A stretch of 64,000 nucleotides of DNA from Nannochloris sp. 'desiccata' (Eukaryota; Chlorophyta; Trebouxiophyceae; Chlorellales; Chlorellaceae). The position numbers were made by a program, and so were the translations under genes. The stretch's first letter is position 1; each line of letters starts with the position of its first letter. The stretch lies in NCBI GenBank assembly GCA_019044685.2, contig JAGTXX020000009.1, forward strand, positions 868,001-932,000. The letters run 5' to 3'. A model generated the notes under the pieces. It ran no database searches, was not told the DNA's origin, and saw only the letters and a list, made by a program, of their open reading frames with translations. This document shows, in pieces, positions 11,803 through 22,319 of this stretch.

Positions 11803-12113
11803 ATGCCTAAAAAACCAAGAAGGTCCACCACTAAGGCGCCCCAAGCCACGCAGCCCAGAGAGGCGCCCAGTCACCCTCCGAGGACGAGGAACTGGAGATG
11901 TTGGAGGTCCTACCAGAGATCCACACATCACAGCTTCCAGACGCCATTAGAGGCGAACTCCCTACTCAGCGCGATCTGCAGCAGATCAGGGAAGAGACCT
12001 TCTTAGACAGGGTCACAGGTCTCGCAGACGTTCTGGAGAACGTCGCCAAGGCCCAGATGCGGACGAACCAGCTCTCCGCAAACGACCATTCAATTGCGTC
12101 TGGCTATGCTTGA
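11803..12113 (+). pseudogene. Frame-shifted short ORF, gag-like debris (uncertain)
   Basis: An ATG frame starts MPKKPRRSTTKAPQ and runs out of character near 11870, where the neighbouring frame takes over (QSPSEDEELEMLEVLPEIHT, then RDLQQIREETFLDRVTGLAD). One frameshift would join them into an acidic, helical polypeptide of about 100 residues that ends at 12113. The basic start followed by a helical region resembles the N-terminus of retroelement gag or similar proteins, but no conserved domain is visible. A small reverse-strand Gln/Ala-rich frame (12104..12256) abuts it. It sits in repeat-rich DNA and is probably inactive. Confidence 0.3.
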
Positions 12114-13094
12114 GACATTTCAGCATCTACTTGCTGAGCAGCGATTCCAGCTTGTGCTACAGCTGGTGCTTGTACCTGCTGAGCTACTTCCGGTTGAGCG
12201 GTAAACTGCGGTGCTACAGGTTGTGCCGCTGCTTCTGCTTGTTGTGCAGGGTCCATAACTACAATTACCAATCAAAATTATGCTATGCAGTACCTTCTAA
12301 TTGCCACAGCCGTTACTAAATGGACCAATTTAGTCAGAACGGTGTGCGCCCAAAATCAAGGTTTGACTTTTGACCACTCGTTGACAAATGACGCCTTTTC
12401 GTGATTATGAGCTCGCACTTGACAGAACGAAGCTCACGCCTACGTAGCGGCGTTGAATCTAGTATAATATATTTTTTCAATGCCTTTGAGCGAACCGAAG
12501 AGTATCGTGCCGCGCCTTAGGTGCCAAAATGTGATATTCAACTTGACTGATGAACACACGTGTGCCTATTAGTGAGCTAATAAGCAGGTTCTAGTGATGT
12601 TCTAGTGATATTTACAGGTGCTCTAGTATTTCTAATATATTCAAAGTTATCTCATAATCAAGAAATCAGGTTTAAATGGTGATTCAGGGGAAAGTGGGCG
12701 TGCTGTGCGTGAAGTGCTAGTGGCTGCTGGGTAGCTGCTACTAGACTGATATCGTCACATTTGTCTTCAGGTAAGCCCTTACTCCCATTCCCATATACGG
12801 AGTGAAACACTCTGAGACGCAAGTCTAGGCCTCCCTATGGGCCACGTCCGGTCCACAGCACCGACGAATCAATGCTCTGCACTGCAGTAGCTGCCACAGC
12901 CAGCAACCAACCTAAGTGCCCTGCGCACCAGAGCTTTAGGCGCCACAGACGCCCCAGTTCCTCATAACTGGCAGCATTCGGTCCCCGAGTACCGAAGAAT
13001 TCCGTCCCTAAGTCACGGACATGCAGCAGACTCACACCCCTGCTTTGCTCTCCCCTGTGCTGCAGCGATCGACATCGTCAAGAAGTTCTTGCGT

Positions 13095-13242
13095 ATCGAC
13101 TTAAGTGTTCTTCTTATTTTTACTTCGCGTTCCTATGCCTACACCTGCACCACAGCAGCCTACAATTAAGAAGAAATCTGCTGCTGCTGCAGGGCCAGCC
13201 AGAGTCACGAGAAGTAAAAATAAGAAGAACAATTGAGTCGAT
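13095..13242. mobile_element. MITE-like 148-bp unit with 32-bp inverted repeats
   Basis: Left arm 13095..13126 and right arm 13211..13242 are inverted copies of ATCGACTYAAKTGTTCTTCT and the following 12 bases, with two mismatches in 32. The 84-base interior holds part of a tiny frame starting MPTPAPQQPTIKKK. The arrangement suits a small non-autonomous DNA element or a foldback; no target-site duplication was identified. Confidence 0.5.
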
Positions 13243-13395
13243 TAAATATTATTAATTCCATTTTCATACCTTATTCTATTTGCCTTATCTGTTACAGTAC
13301 TTGTTGTTGGTACTCAGATATTGAGATCTGGTACACGAAAGCTCGTACTGTGCTGCACCCTTCGAATCTGAGCAGCTTGTGTGTGCTTTCGGAAT

Positions 13396-13533
13396 AAAGG
13401 GGAGGAGAATTGTTACGCTCTAAAACGTACCTTTCTTCCTAGTAGCTGTTCGGAAGCTACTGCTGCCAGATAATGCTTATAGCTTGCATTCTATAGATCT
13501 TAAAAGAACAACTAATTGTAAATATATAATACT
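13396..13533 (+). mobile_element. Possible solo LTR-like end with polypurine tract
   Basis: A purine run AAAGGGGAGGAGAA (13396..13409) sits one base before TGTTACGCTC at 13411, the layout of a polypurine tract followed by the 5' end of a 3' LTR beginning TGTTA. The possible end TAACA lies near 13530. No second LTR copy was found in the window and no pol domain is present, so this is only a candidate remnant. Confidence 0.25.
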
Positions 13534-14005
13534 AACACTCTACAGCGTAATAAGGCATCTCACATGGAAAAGAGAATTGGCCCAGACCAGGTTGCGCGTT
13601 CGGTGCTACAGAATTGGTAAGTTTCTCAATTTCTTCTAGCCGGGCTGCGGATAGCATAGAGTGGAGATTGTGCTGAGAATTGATTGGGAGATCACCAGCT
13701 GGGGGCATGTTCGGGAGGGGATGAGGGATTTGACCCGCGATTGATGGCAAACTTTGTTGTGGAGGGTGAACTCCGGGATTGAGTGCAATTTGACCGGTTT
13801 CTATGCCAACTTCTAAATTATCTGGCTTTACTCCCCCCTCTGTATTCAATCAACAACAGTATTTACAAACTGCCCTCAGCAAATTCAGCCACCCCCTCAC
13901 CAGCACATAGTTTATTACGCTCCAGTACCTCATGAAAATTACTGTATGGACCGTGGAGTTGGATTATTTGCTGCTGTCTAAGCTTTCCATGCATTGCATG
14001 TTGCC
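13532..14005 (-). CDS. C-terminal exons of an unidentified Gln/Pro-rich protein
   Basis: Two blocks join in phase: 13901..14005 and 13532..13839, split by a 61-base intron with GTGAGG donor and AATACAG acceptor. The first encodes HAMHGKLRQQQIIQLHG and PYSNFHEVLERNKLC; the second a Pro/Gln/Asn-rich segment ending near EEIEKLTNSVAPN. The open frame of the first block begins at an acceptor-like CTACAG, so further exons upstream are likely; Gln/Ala-rich codons near 14050..14090 are a candidate. The style suggests a nuclear regulatory protein, but no family is recognised. A short intron is assumed and is unproven. Confidence 0.4.
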
Positions 14006-14444
14006 CTGTAGATCAGAGACCTAGAGAACATTTTTCAAAACAAGTGCAATCGACTGTTGTGCAGCAGCCGCAGATGCCTGTTGTTGTTAATGGGGTCCCT
14101 TGTGATGCAAGCAGCTGCAGCCAGCCGATGCAAAGGCAACGTTAGATCAAGAGACTACATAACATTATTTCTAGTGGATTTAAATACCCAAGCTAGCGGT
14201 CCATCTCTTCTCGTTCAAAACCTTTGTACAAAAATTTGATCTTACGTCCATTAAACACAAATATATCTACGTTTTCACACTTTGGTGCTCCTTCAATATT
14301 GATATATGTGGCCTTTCAAAAGCCGAGACTTGAACAGTGTGAAGAGAAAGGGGCGGACCTCCATTGGCTACCAGACCGAGCTGAAAGAGCAATTCTCAAA
14401 ATAAATACTATTTCAATTAATTACTCATTACTTAAAGATTGTAT

Positions 14445-14618
14445 CTAGACCATATTGGGTCCGCCACGTGGAGACGGCGGCGTCTCTAAATCTTGGGTCC
14501 TCATGTAATTTTCCAGTAACTCTGCAATTTGTGTGTTCCCGTTGTCTTGGGCTAGTTGAAGAGGCTGTAGCATATGCACGTGGCCGGGAAGGAAAGCCGA
14601 TGATGCCGTCAGCGCCAT
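14445..14618 (-). pseudogene. Ankyrin-like C-terminal fragment
   Basis: A 57-codon frame contains GHVHMLQPLQLAQDNGNTQI followed by AELLENYM, which matches the second half of an ankyrin repeat (…PL.LA...GN..IA.LL). No intact upstream repeats are visible in frame. It could be the last exon of a spliced gene or a remnant. It might belong to the same transcription unit as the exons at 13.5-14.0 kb. Confidence 0.3.
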
Positions 14619-14862
14619 ATGCTTATCAGATCAATTTTTTCTTCTCCAGCCGTGTGTTTCTTCATGGCCAATAATGTATTCTCGACCCCCATCATTCTCT
14701 GAATCATTCTAAGTATTCCTTAAAACATGATTGAAAACATCGAATCAATAAAAGTAGGGGGTTATTCAATGGAAAAACTAGTTTCGTAACTCAATTCAGT
14801 CTGCCGCCTTCAACTCTGGCGGTGGCAATAACTCTCTAAAGAATAGTCACACTTTGTTTTAC

Positions 14863-17559
14863 TCAGGCAGATTTTGCCTTCCACGCGGAGATCCATGCCT
14901 TTGCATCCTTAACATTCTCAGAAACCTCATTATCTATAGATTCTGCGGCAGCAGGGATATCAAGAACGGTAGCAACGGGTCGAGACCGCCATGCTTCAAT
15001 CCATGCCCGAGCTTGTTGAGCATTCTCAGCAGCGATGGCGGCAGATGCAGCTTCCCTTTCCTTTGCTTCAGCAGCGGCAACAGCAGCGGCAGCCTGGGTC
15101 TCCTTTTCACTTTTTAAAAACGCCTCAGCCTTCGCTCGGATAGCAGCACCTTCTTCAGCTTGTCTTTTGGCCTGAGCGGCAGCAGCTGCTGCTTTTTCCT
15201 CTTCAGCCTTTGCCTTTGCAGCTGCGGCAGCTGCCTCTTCAGATTCAGCTTGAGCCTTGGCTCGAGCAACAGCCTCTGCTTTAGCAGCTGCTGCTTTCTC
15301 CTCTTCAGCTCTCGCAGCAGCAGCGGCCTGCTCTTCAGCCTTTGCTTGGGCAGCAGCAACAGCCTCCGCTTGCGCTTTAGCCTGGGCAGCAGCAGTAGCA
15401 GCAGCAGCCTCTTCAGCCTCACTGTCAACAGTCGCAGCTTCTGGTTCAAAAGATTCCTTCTGTTCTTCCTTCTTCTGACCAAATCCTCCAAACATAGCAG
15501 GCAATTCAGGCATCTTGGTTTTAGCGGCAGCAGGAGCAGGAGACTTAGGAGCAGGAGCATCCTGAACTACAGCAGCAGGGGCAGCTGCAGCCGGGGTAGC
15601 AGCAGCAGCGGCAGCTCTAGCCTCTCGTGCTGCTTTCAATGCTGCACCACCAGAGGGCTTCTGCTCAGTCCTAGCGACGTCTTCATCAACATACACAGTT
15701 CCTTGAGGTTGGAAAAAGTTAGAAATACCGCCAAAGATCCCCTTTGCCTGCTCTTGGACAGAAGTTGTGGCAGCAGGAGCGAGAACGACCTCCTCCTCCT
15801 CTTCTTCTTCTTCTTCTTCCTCTTCAACGACGGCAGCAGCAGCAGGTTGACGCTGTGCACCACCTAAAAAGCCAGAAATAATTGAAGATAACCCTCCTGC
15901 TGCACTCTTAGTCTTCTCTACCACTTTTTCCTCCTCCTCTTCTTCTTCTTCTTGTTCTACAACCACCGCAGCAGCGGGAACTGCTTGCTTGATAATTGTT
16001 CCAAAGAAACTTGATAAAGTGCCAGGCTTCTTCTTTTCTTCCTCTTCCTCCTCTTCACGAGGGTTCACTACACTATCCCGAATCTGCGCAATCTCTTGTC
16101 GGGTCAGCACACGTGATTCACGAACTGCACGCTGCGCTTCCGCCGCCACTGCTTTTGCAGCAGCAGCCTCGAGTGCTCCCGCCTCGGCTTCTCTCTTGAG
16201 TTTTTCTACCTCGGCTTCAGCCTTTTCGGCTTCCTTGACAACTGCACCTTGCTCCTTTTGTGCTTCTTTTGCTTCAGCGCGGGCTCCAGCAGTTCGAGAT
16301 TGCAGCTCAGACACTATTTCCCTGGCAAGGTCTAATCTTTCTTTTGACTCTTCCAACGCTTCCTGAGCCTCGGCCAACTCAATTCTAACCGCACGAACTT
16401 CTTCCAATTTTTCTTCTCTCGCTTCCTGCGCAATCTCCGTCCGTTCATTCCTCAGCAGCACAGCGTATTCTACAGACGGGGCTTTGGTTTCGGCAACTAC
16501 CTCGACAGTTTTATTTTCAGCAACCTCGGGATTTGCAACGGCAGCGGCAATCAGTTGGGCAATTTGTAAACGAGATACAGTGCCTCCAAACAAGGTATCC
16601 CGCTTTTCCAACCGTACATTGTATCCTAATTCTGTATGATTATCTTTAGGACGCTCCATACCGCCTGGTCTCACTATTAAATACGGCATTCCTGAGGCTT
16701 CCAGTGCTTCTTCAGCCTTTCTCTTCCATATTAAAACCCCGCCAAAGAGATTAAGAATACCAGCAGGGAAACCAAGCTTGCCAGTGCCCAAAGAAGTAAC
16801 CAAGATGAACTGCTGAGGGTTAAGTTTCGCAGCAGTGTTGATAAGGAGTGCAGTGCCTTCGTAATCAATTAATTTCGGCGCAGCCAAGTTTGTGAACTCG
16901 GACTCGGCTGCACCAACACAGCAAACAATTCTGGATGCATTTCCGATAGCAGGAGCAATCGTTTCAGGCTCATTTAAATTGCAATAGACAACCTTGACTC
17001 TGCTTAATTCTTGGCGGCTCAGAGGGCCAACAGTTTCGTTTAAGTCGTCGAGAATTTCCTCAAAAGCTTCTGCCTTTTCCTGGCTGCGGACTCCAGCACG
17101 GACATTGAACCCTGCAGCGAGAAGTTCACGGACAACGCGGATACCTAAACGGCCAGTAGATCCAGCGACAAAGACGGTTTTTGATGCTGCACTGGGAGCA
17201 GATTTGCCACCTCGAGGAGCTGTGAAAGCAGAGAGCAGCTTATCGCCGCCGGAGAAGAAACTCATTGTGCCTCCAGAGGCGGGGGCAAACATGGAGAGGA
17301 AATTATTCTTGTCGCTGGGAGCAGCTTCGTCATCGCCCTTTTTGGCATTCACAATATGCGCATTGCTGCATCAAATGGAAGTTAGAAAGAGCGAGATGAG
17401 CTTAATAGTGATCAAAGATATAGAGATGGATGAAATGTGCCATCTGGGACAGGGCTCCTGAATCTTTTCGTCTTACCTAGGGTTTCTTCTGGAAGAGGGG
17501 GCCCTCTGACCTACTAGAGGCCGAGTAGCAATGTGCTGGACGCTCCCAAGGCTCTGCAT
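14863..17559 (-). CDS. TIC62: TIC62-like plastid SDR protein with long Ala/Glu coiled-coil tail
   Basis: Exon 1 (17477..17559) encodes a transit-peptide-like start (MQSLGSVQHIATRPLVGQR). A 111-base intron then leads in phase to exon 2 (14863..17365), for about 861 residues. The atypical short-chain dehydrogenase domain begins with the nucleotide-binding motif VFVAGSTGRLG (about 92-102), and continues with VRELLAAGFNVRAGVRS, LVTSLGTGKLGFP and LIVRPGGMERP, closest to TIC62 of the chloroplast inner envelope/thylakoid. In plants TIC62 binds ferredoxin-NADP reductase through a Pro/Ser-rich tail. Here the tail is instead about 500 residues of Glu/Lys heptads, poly-Glu blocks and Ala/Glu/Lys coiled coil. 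It is divergent from the GNAT gene. The SDR assignment is strong, the TIC62 orthology likely. Confidence 0.8.
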
Positions 17560-17917
17560 TGTGGACAATGGGCCAAGTCTGGCGGCAGATATCACAAATG
17601 AGAGATGGAGATTAACTTTAAGTCAAGTGTCAACTTAACGTTACTTAATGGCGAAAGATAAGGGCGATCAGAGTCTAGTGATGACAGTCCACGCTTTGAT
17701 CGCTTTAATTATGATCCTTTTGAGAGAGCATTGCTCATGATAACATTTTGATTTTTTCTCTTGGCAGCTTTTTCGAGCTCGATAAATTCAAGACCACCCA
17801 CTTCTGGTTGGCGCTAATTTTATAATTTGTTAATGAACTTGCATTCCTACAGGCTCTTACAGCATATTTGATCGCCCAATTAGATAGATAGTGCAGAGTT
17901 TTCAAACAGTTTGAGCA
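17560..17917. promoter_or_regulatory. Divergent promoter region, TIC62-like / GNAT
   Basis: A 358-base gap between divergent start codons. Both neighbours carry transit-like N-termini, so co-regulation of plastid genes is possible. No specific element was recognised. Confidence 0.45.
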
Positions 17918-18799
17918 ATGCGATCTTATTTAGGGACCACCGCCGAAGGACACAAGGTCACTTTATGCAGATCGATACCCCTCTCATCTAGACTAATAAA
18001 GTGCGTCAATGCCCATCAGGTATCTGCTCGACGTATTGCATCACCTGTTCTTCCACCAAGACATAAACTTGCCGCCCCGGCTATAGGCGGTGCAGCTGTT
18101 TGCAGCAGTGCTGCAACCACAGGAACTAGCACCAGTGGTAGAACATTACCGGTAAATTTCCAAGTGACATCACCTGACGGGAAATGGCGGGTTCGACTCA
18201 TTGATAGATCAAATCCAGCAGAAATAGCAGCGGTGGTTAGAATGCAGACTGATGGTTTTCATGAACCCAACGTACTTTTCTTTCTAGATTCTACATTTAA
18301 GCGCTTCTTTGCAGCAGAGGTGCTGTCTGAAATGAATAAAAAGCTAAAATATAATCCCGAAGATAGATTTGTCTGCCTAGTAGTGGAAGATGTGAGCAAA
18401 CTAAAGGATACTCATATCAATGATGGTGGCAGAGAAAATGAATCTCGCCATACTGCTGATGCTGTTGTTGGGGTAGTTGAAGTATCGTATATTGATGAGA
18501 AAGAGGTGCTCTCTTCTTTAGAACCTGGCAGAACTGGTGTCACCTACATTCAGTCCATGGCTGTGGACCTGTCGAGGAGAAGGCAAGGTGTTGCGGCGGC
18601 AATGCTGACAGCAGCTGAACAGGTGGCGATGGAATGGTGTCAACCATTAGCTGTGTTGCATGTCTATCAGGATAATGAATCTGCTGTGAAATTATATAAA
18701 AAGCAAGGATTTGAGATTATATTCCAGGATGCGCCGTGGTTGGCGAAGCTAGCTGTCAGGCCGCGGTTTTTTATGAGAAAAAATTTCAAAAATATTTGA
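17918..18799 (+). CDS. GNAT-family N-acetyltransferase, probably plastid-targeted
   Basis: An intronless 293-residue frame. The first ~75 residues are rich in Ser, Arg, Ala and poor in acidic residues (for example VSARRIASPVLPPRHK), as in organelle transit peptides. The GNAT core follows: SMAVDLSRRRQGVAAAML supplies motif A (R/Q-x-x-G-x-A, acetyl-CoA binding), preceded by a strand YIQ, and HVYQDNESAVKLYKKQGFE supplies motif B. This resembles plastid GNATs that acetylate protein N-termini or lysines. The substrate cannot be read from the sequence. It neighbours the TIC62-like gene head to head. The family is confident, the localisation inferred. Confidence 0.85.
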   Translation: MRSYLGTTAEGHKVTLCRSIPLSSRLIKCVNAHQVSARRIASPVLPPRHKLAAPAIGGAAVCSSAATTGTSTSGRTLPVNFQVTSPDGKWRVRLIDRSNPAEIAAVVRMQTDGFHEPNVLFFLDSTFKRFFAAEVLSEMNKKLKYNPEDRFVCLVVEDVSKLKDTHINDGGRENESRHTADAVVGVVEVSYIDEKEVLSSLEPGRTGVTYIQSMAVDLSRRRQGVAAAMLTAAEQVAMEWCQPLAVLHVYQDNESAVKLYKKQGFEIIFQDAPWLAKLAVRPRFFMRKNFKNI

Positions 18800-18885
18800 A
18801 TGAATGAATTCCCGTGGTCTGTACAAGTTGTAAGAAAAGTGTTGCAATTGAATGTTACAGAGTTCATCTAAAAGAGCATATTTAT

Positions 18886-19484
18886 CTACTGGCCAATCTC
18901 AGTGCGCTTCTTGGTCCAAAGAAGGTCCACAGCGGAGTCAGCATCACCCTGCAAAAGCAAAGAATTAAAAGAAAGTGAGAAAATGAGGCGGTGGTGATGA
19001 TTGATTAAAAAAACAAAGTTTAATTCAATACCAAAGCTTGCAATAGCAAACTCAGCGCGTTATATACATACCTTCTGGCGAACCTGGCCGCAGAGAGCAA
19101 AGGTGGAGAAGGATCCAGTGTAGAGACCACTCTCGTCGAGGTGGCCAACATTGATCTGCACACTGCGATGGTCCTTGGCAGTGATGAGCTTGTTAGTCCA
19201 AGAACTGCAGAATAGAAAATATGCGTGTTAATGATATGAACATAAAATATGATTCTTGACTGCTGTTAACCCCACGCAGGCTTAAATTGATGAAAGATGG
19301 TAAACTTGAGCCAAAACTCTGCGCCATCTGTTCAGTCTGCTGCCGCTCGCGCCGCGTCATTTTATTGAACACGCTAATTATAATGGCTGACACATCTTCC
19401 CGTCTTCTATCTCCTATCTTTATTTAATGCTCACCATTTGCGGGGAATGTAAAGGTCCACGACCTCGCCAGCGTCGTTCTTCAT
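18886..19484 (-). CDS. RPS21: 40S ribosomal protein S21 (eS21)
   Basis: Three exons join in phase: 19435..19484, 19072..19204 and 18886..18948, giving 81 residues, the usual size. The product begins [16 protein letters not shown], continues [18 protein letters not shown] and [18 protein letters not shown], and ends with a short charged tail. This matches eS21 across its length. It is a small-subunit protein on the head/platform side of the 40S. It is the only host gene here besides the ATPases with more than one intron. It is divergent from MAK11, another ribosome-biogenesis gene, 309 bases away. Confidence 0.95.
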
Positions 19485-19793
19485 GATGCCTAAGTGTCTT
19501 TTGACGAATTAGGTATCAAAAAGCAATGTGAAGAAGAGGACCCAGTTGGTCAGGGCTCGTGAAATTTAATCAATTGGCTGCTGGCTGCTGAAGGAAGAAA
19601 GAAATGCATTCACTTGAGTTTTGCCCTTTAGAGGCATTTTAGCCTGGTATGATCGCTGATTATTGCTTCTTGCATATACATTCGTTGTTAGAAAGACCGA
19701 TTAATTAGAAAAACGTGCTAATTTTGCTCATGCATGTCTGCTGTCTAGTCTAAGACATTTCGAACCAACTAATTTTGAGCATCTTGCCCGGCT

Positions 19794-21431
19794 ATGACGC
19801 TTATAGCAGGCTGTTATGAACGATTCCTATTTGGATTCAATTATCCAGATAGCATTTCTGCGGTAAGACGCCCAAATTTATATAATTACTAAATTACATT
19901 CACCGCTCCGATCGTTCTCTCACCACCTTTCTTTTCTCTTTACTGCATCAAGCAGGAGACCCCAGAGCTCGCCCGCGCATTTACCCATGCCGCGCACAAA
20001 AGTGTCGTTAAATCTCTGGCTTCTGCCGGCTCCTTTGTCGCGAGCGGCGGTGCAGATGATCTCATCCACCTTTACGACCTCAAGTCCGATAAAGACCTTG
20101 GCTTTTTAATGAATCCAGGAGAAGGCGCTGTGAGTTCATTAGTCTTCTTCACCCCCAAGGAAGGATATAGCCCCACCCACCTATTAGCAGGCTGCTCAGA
20201 TGGAACCATCTCAGTCTGGCGTGCTGGAGGCGGATGGGAGTGCATGAGAACTTTACGAGGCCACCGTGGCGAAGTCAGCTCAATCGCTGTGCATCCTTCT
20301 GGCTGCCTTGCACTAACCACAGCTCGGGATGGAACGTTGAAATTATGGGATTTAGTAAAAGGCAGAGTGACGTTTAGTACCAAGGTAGAAAATGACGCGG
20401 ATGGAGTCATATTCGCGCCCAGTGGAGTCAGATACGCTTTGCACGCTGGAAACATTGCCGTCGTTCGATTAGTTAGTAATGCTGGTAGTACGGGTACCGA
20501 GAACAGCAGTGAAGCAGGGACAGTGCAATTGCAGCACACTCGTCGCGTCCAATCCATGTCATTTGGACAGGGGGGTGATGGTATCATAATTACAGGAACT
20601 GAAGATGGGGCTTTGAGAGTTTGGGATGCCGTGCTCGGAAAAGAATTGTTACACATTCCTAGAGCTCATGCGAGTCGGATCAAAGCGATGAGTATACCAT
20701 ACTCTTCTGAAGAATCTAGCAATTATGTTAGTAGGAGCGGCACGAGTAGTAAAAAGAAAGGGGCTGCTGCTTTGCTGATCAATCAAGTGCCTCAGCTCTT
20801 GGCGACGGCATCGTCGGATGGAATAATAAAAATTTGGAGTTTGCGTGCTGCAGTCGCTGCTGCAATTCAACGAGGTACCCCCCAGCCTGAGGATGGTGGT
20901 GAAAGTATGCGGTTGTGTCAGACAAACACAAAGGCGAGGATAACGACGCTGTGCTCGGTAGATCCAATTGAAGTAATGAAAAATAAGATGGAGGAACAGA
21001 AGACGATGAAACAAATTAATTTGAAAAAGAAGAAAAAGGCAAGTAGAAGCAGCGTCGAGGATTCTAATAAACCGGGGAAGAACAGCGCTGGAAAAAAAAA
21101 TGGTAGAGAGTCAGCTAAAAAGATGCCAGTGGGTGTTAAGAATGTTTCTGCAATGAAAAAAACCGGACCACCACAAACTAAACAGCCCGGGAGCACACGA
21201 GCAGGCCATGGCAAGAAGGAATTTGCACAAAAGGCAAACAAAATAGAGCCCCAAAAGGATGGCAATGTACGTAAAGATGGTACAATAAGCTTTATGGGTG
21301 AAGATGATAGAGTTAAACAGAATAAAAAGGAGAGAAAGGTGCGTTTGAGTGCCAAAAGAGCAGCAGAGCAACGGGCGGGACACAAGAGAAGAGAAAACGT
21401 GCCTGGCACCCGTGGGCCTAAAGACGCATAG
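19794..21431 (+). CDS. MAK11: WD40 protein, MAK11/PAK1IP1 type (60S biogenesis)
   Basis: Exon 1 (19794..19862) encodes MTLIAGCYERFLFGF, the hallmark start of MAK11/PAK1IP1. A 93-base intron leads to exon 2 (19956..21431); total 514 residues. WD repeats include ASGGADDLIHLYDL, LAGCSDGTISVWRAGG, LRGHRGEVSSIAVHPSG, TARDGTLKLWDLVKG, ITGTEDGALRVWDAV and ATASSDGIIKIWSL. After about residue 340 comes a long Lys/Arg-rich tail, typical of nucleolar biogenesis factors. In yeast and animals this protein acts in 60S subunit assembly. It is divergent from RPS21. Confidence is high. Confidence 0.9.
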
Positions 21432-22319
21432 TTTCTTAGATGAATCGGTGTAATATAAGCTTATTTTCAACGTAACTTGCCATTTTAGAACAAATTAAGG
21501 GACCAGCTTTTTTTAAAGTGGTGGGGACAGAGACCAGTTTTTTCTTTTGCTGCAAACTTTGAAAGGCCAAGTGCAAATCTGAAATGCGGCAGGAGAAACA
21601 GTTTTAGCTTTCTCAGGAAACGCTAGGAAACTAGAGTTTCCTGCCACAATTATTTTTTCATCCACAAAAGAAAAAGGGGAAACGCTATTTCGCGCGGGGA
21701 AACGGCACCAGACGACCTTGCTGTTTCCCAAGATTCACAAGCTGCTGGATCGTGACCGTAAATCATAAAGACAAAAGGCGGGATGCTCGTCCCCGCAGAC
21801 CCCCACGGACCCATTAGATACTTTATATACGCGCAGTGGCTCCATCGGGCCTGGCATAGACCCTGGCAGCGAGAATTTTCCGGCTGGCAGCAGGGGCAGC
21901 TGCCAACGATCATGATCACAGCGTGGCTATTTGGAAACAGTGAGAAACGCACTAGGAAACGGGAGGAAGCATTCCTTTAAAACCTCTGGAAAGCACAACA
22001 GACCCTTGGCAAACTGGCGATGCTCGCTCTTAGACCAACTTATGGCCGTAAACTTTGGCAGCAGCAGTGGTGCAATTTTTTTCTTTCCAATTATCACACT
22101 GCGTGTAATCATAATTTGACCTAATAACAGTGGTATTTTACATTTTATATATGTACACATGCAGAATTTAAAAACGAAATGCAAATGAAAATAGAAAATT
22201 AGTTTTTTTATTAATACAAAATGCATGAAGCGGTAAAAGCTGAGCTTTCCAGCCTTATAAAAATAAATTCAGCTGTGTATTGGCAGAGGAATGCAGTGCA
22301 AACTAACGGCACCGTACAT
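21432..22319. other. Intergenic region with GGAAAC/GTTTCC motifs
   Basis: No gene is supported. Between about 21530 and 21970 the hexamer GGAAAC or its complement recurs many times, including the near-palindrome AGGAAACTAGAGTTTCCT. Several weak frames on both strands cross it. It may be a degraded repeat element. The last 100 bases are probably the 3' UTR of the ATPase gene. Confidence 0.35.

Noticed and set aside
13396..13533. Complete LTR retrotransposon at 11.8-13.5 kb
   Set aside because: No integrase, reverse transcriptase, matching 5' LTR or primer-binding site could be seen; only an LTR-like end is kept as a weak candidate.
15160..15867. Long Ser/Leu/Cys-rich frame opposite the TIC62-like gene
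   Set aside because: It is the antisense shadow of Ala/Glu/Lys-rich coding repeats; composition follows from the opposite strand and it has no domain.
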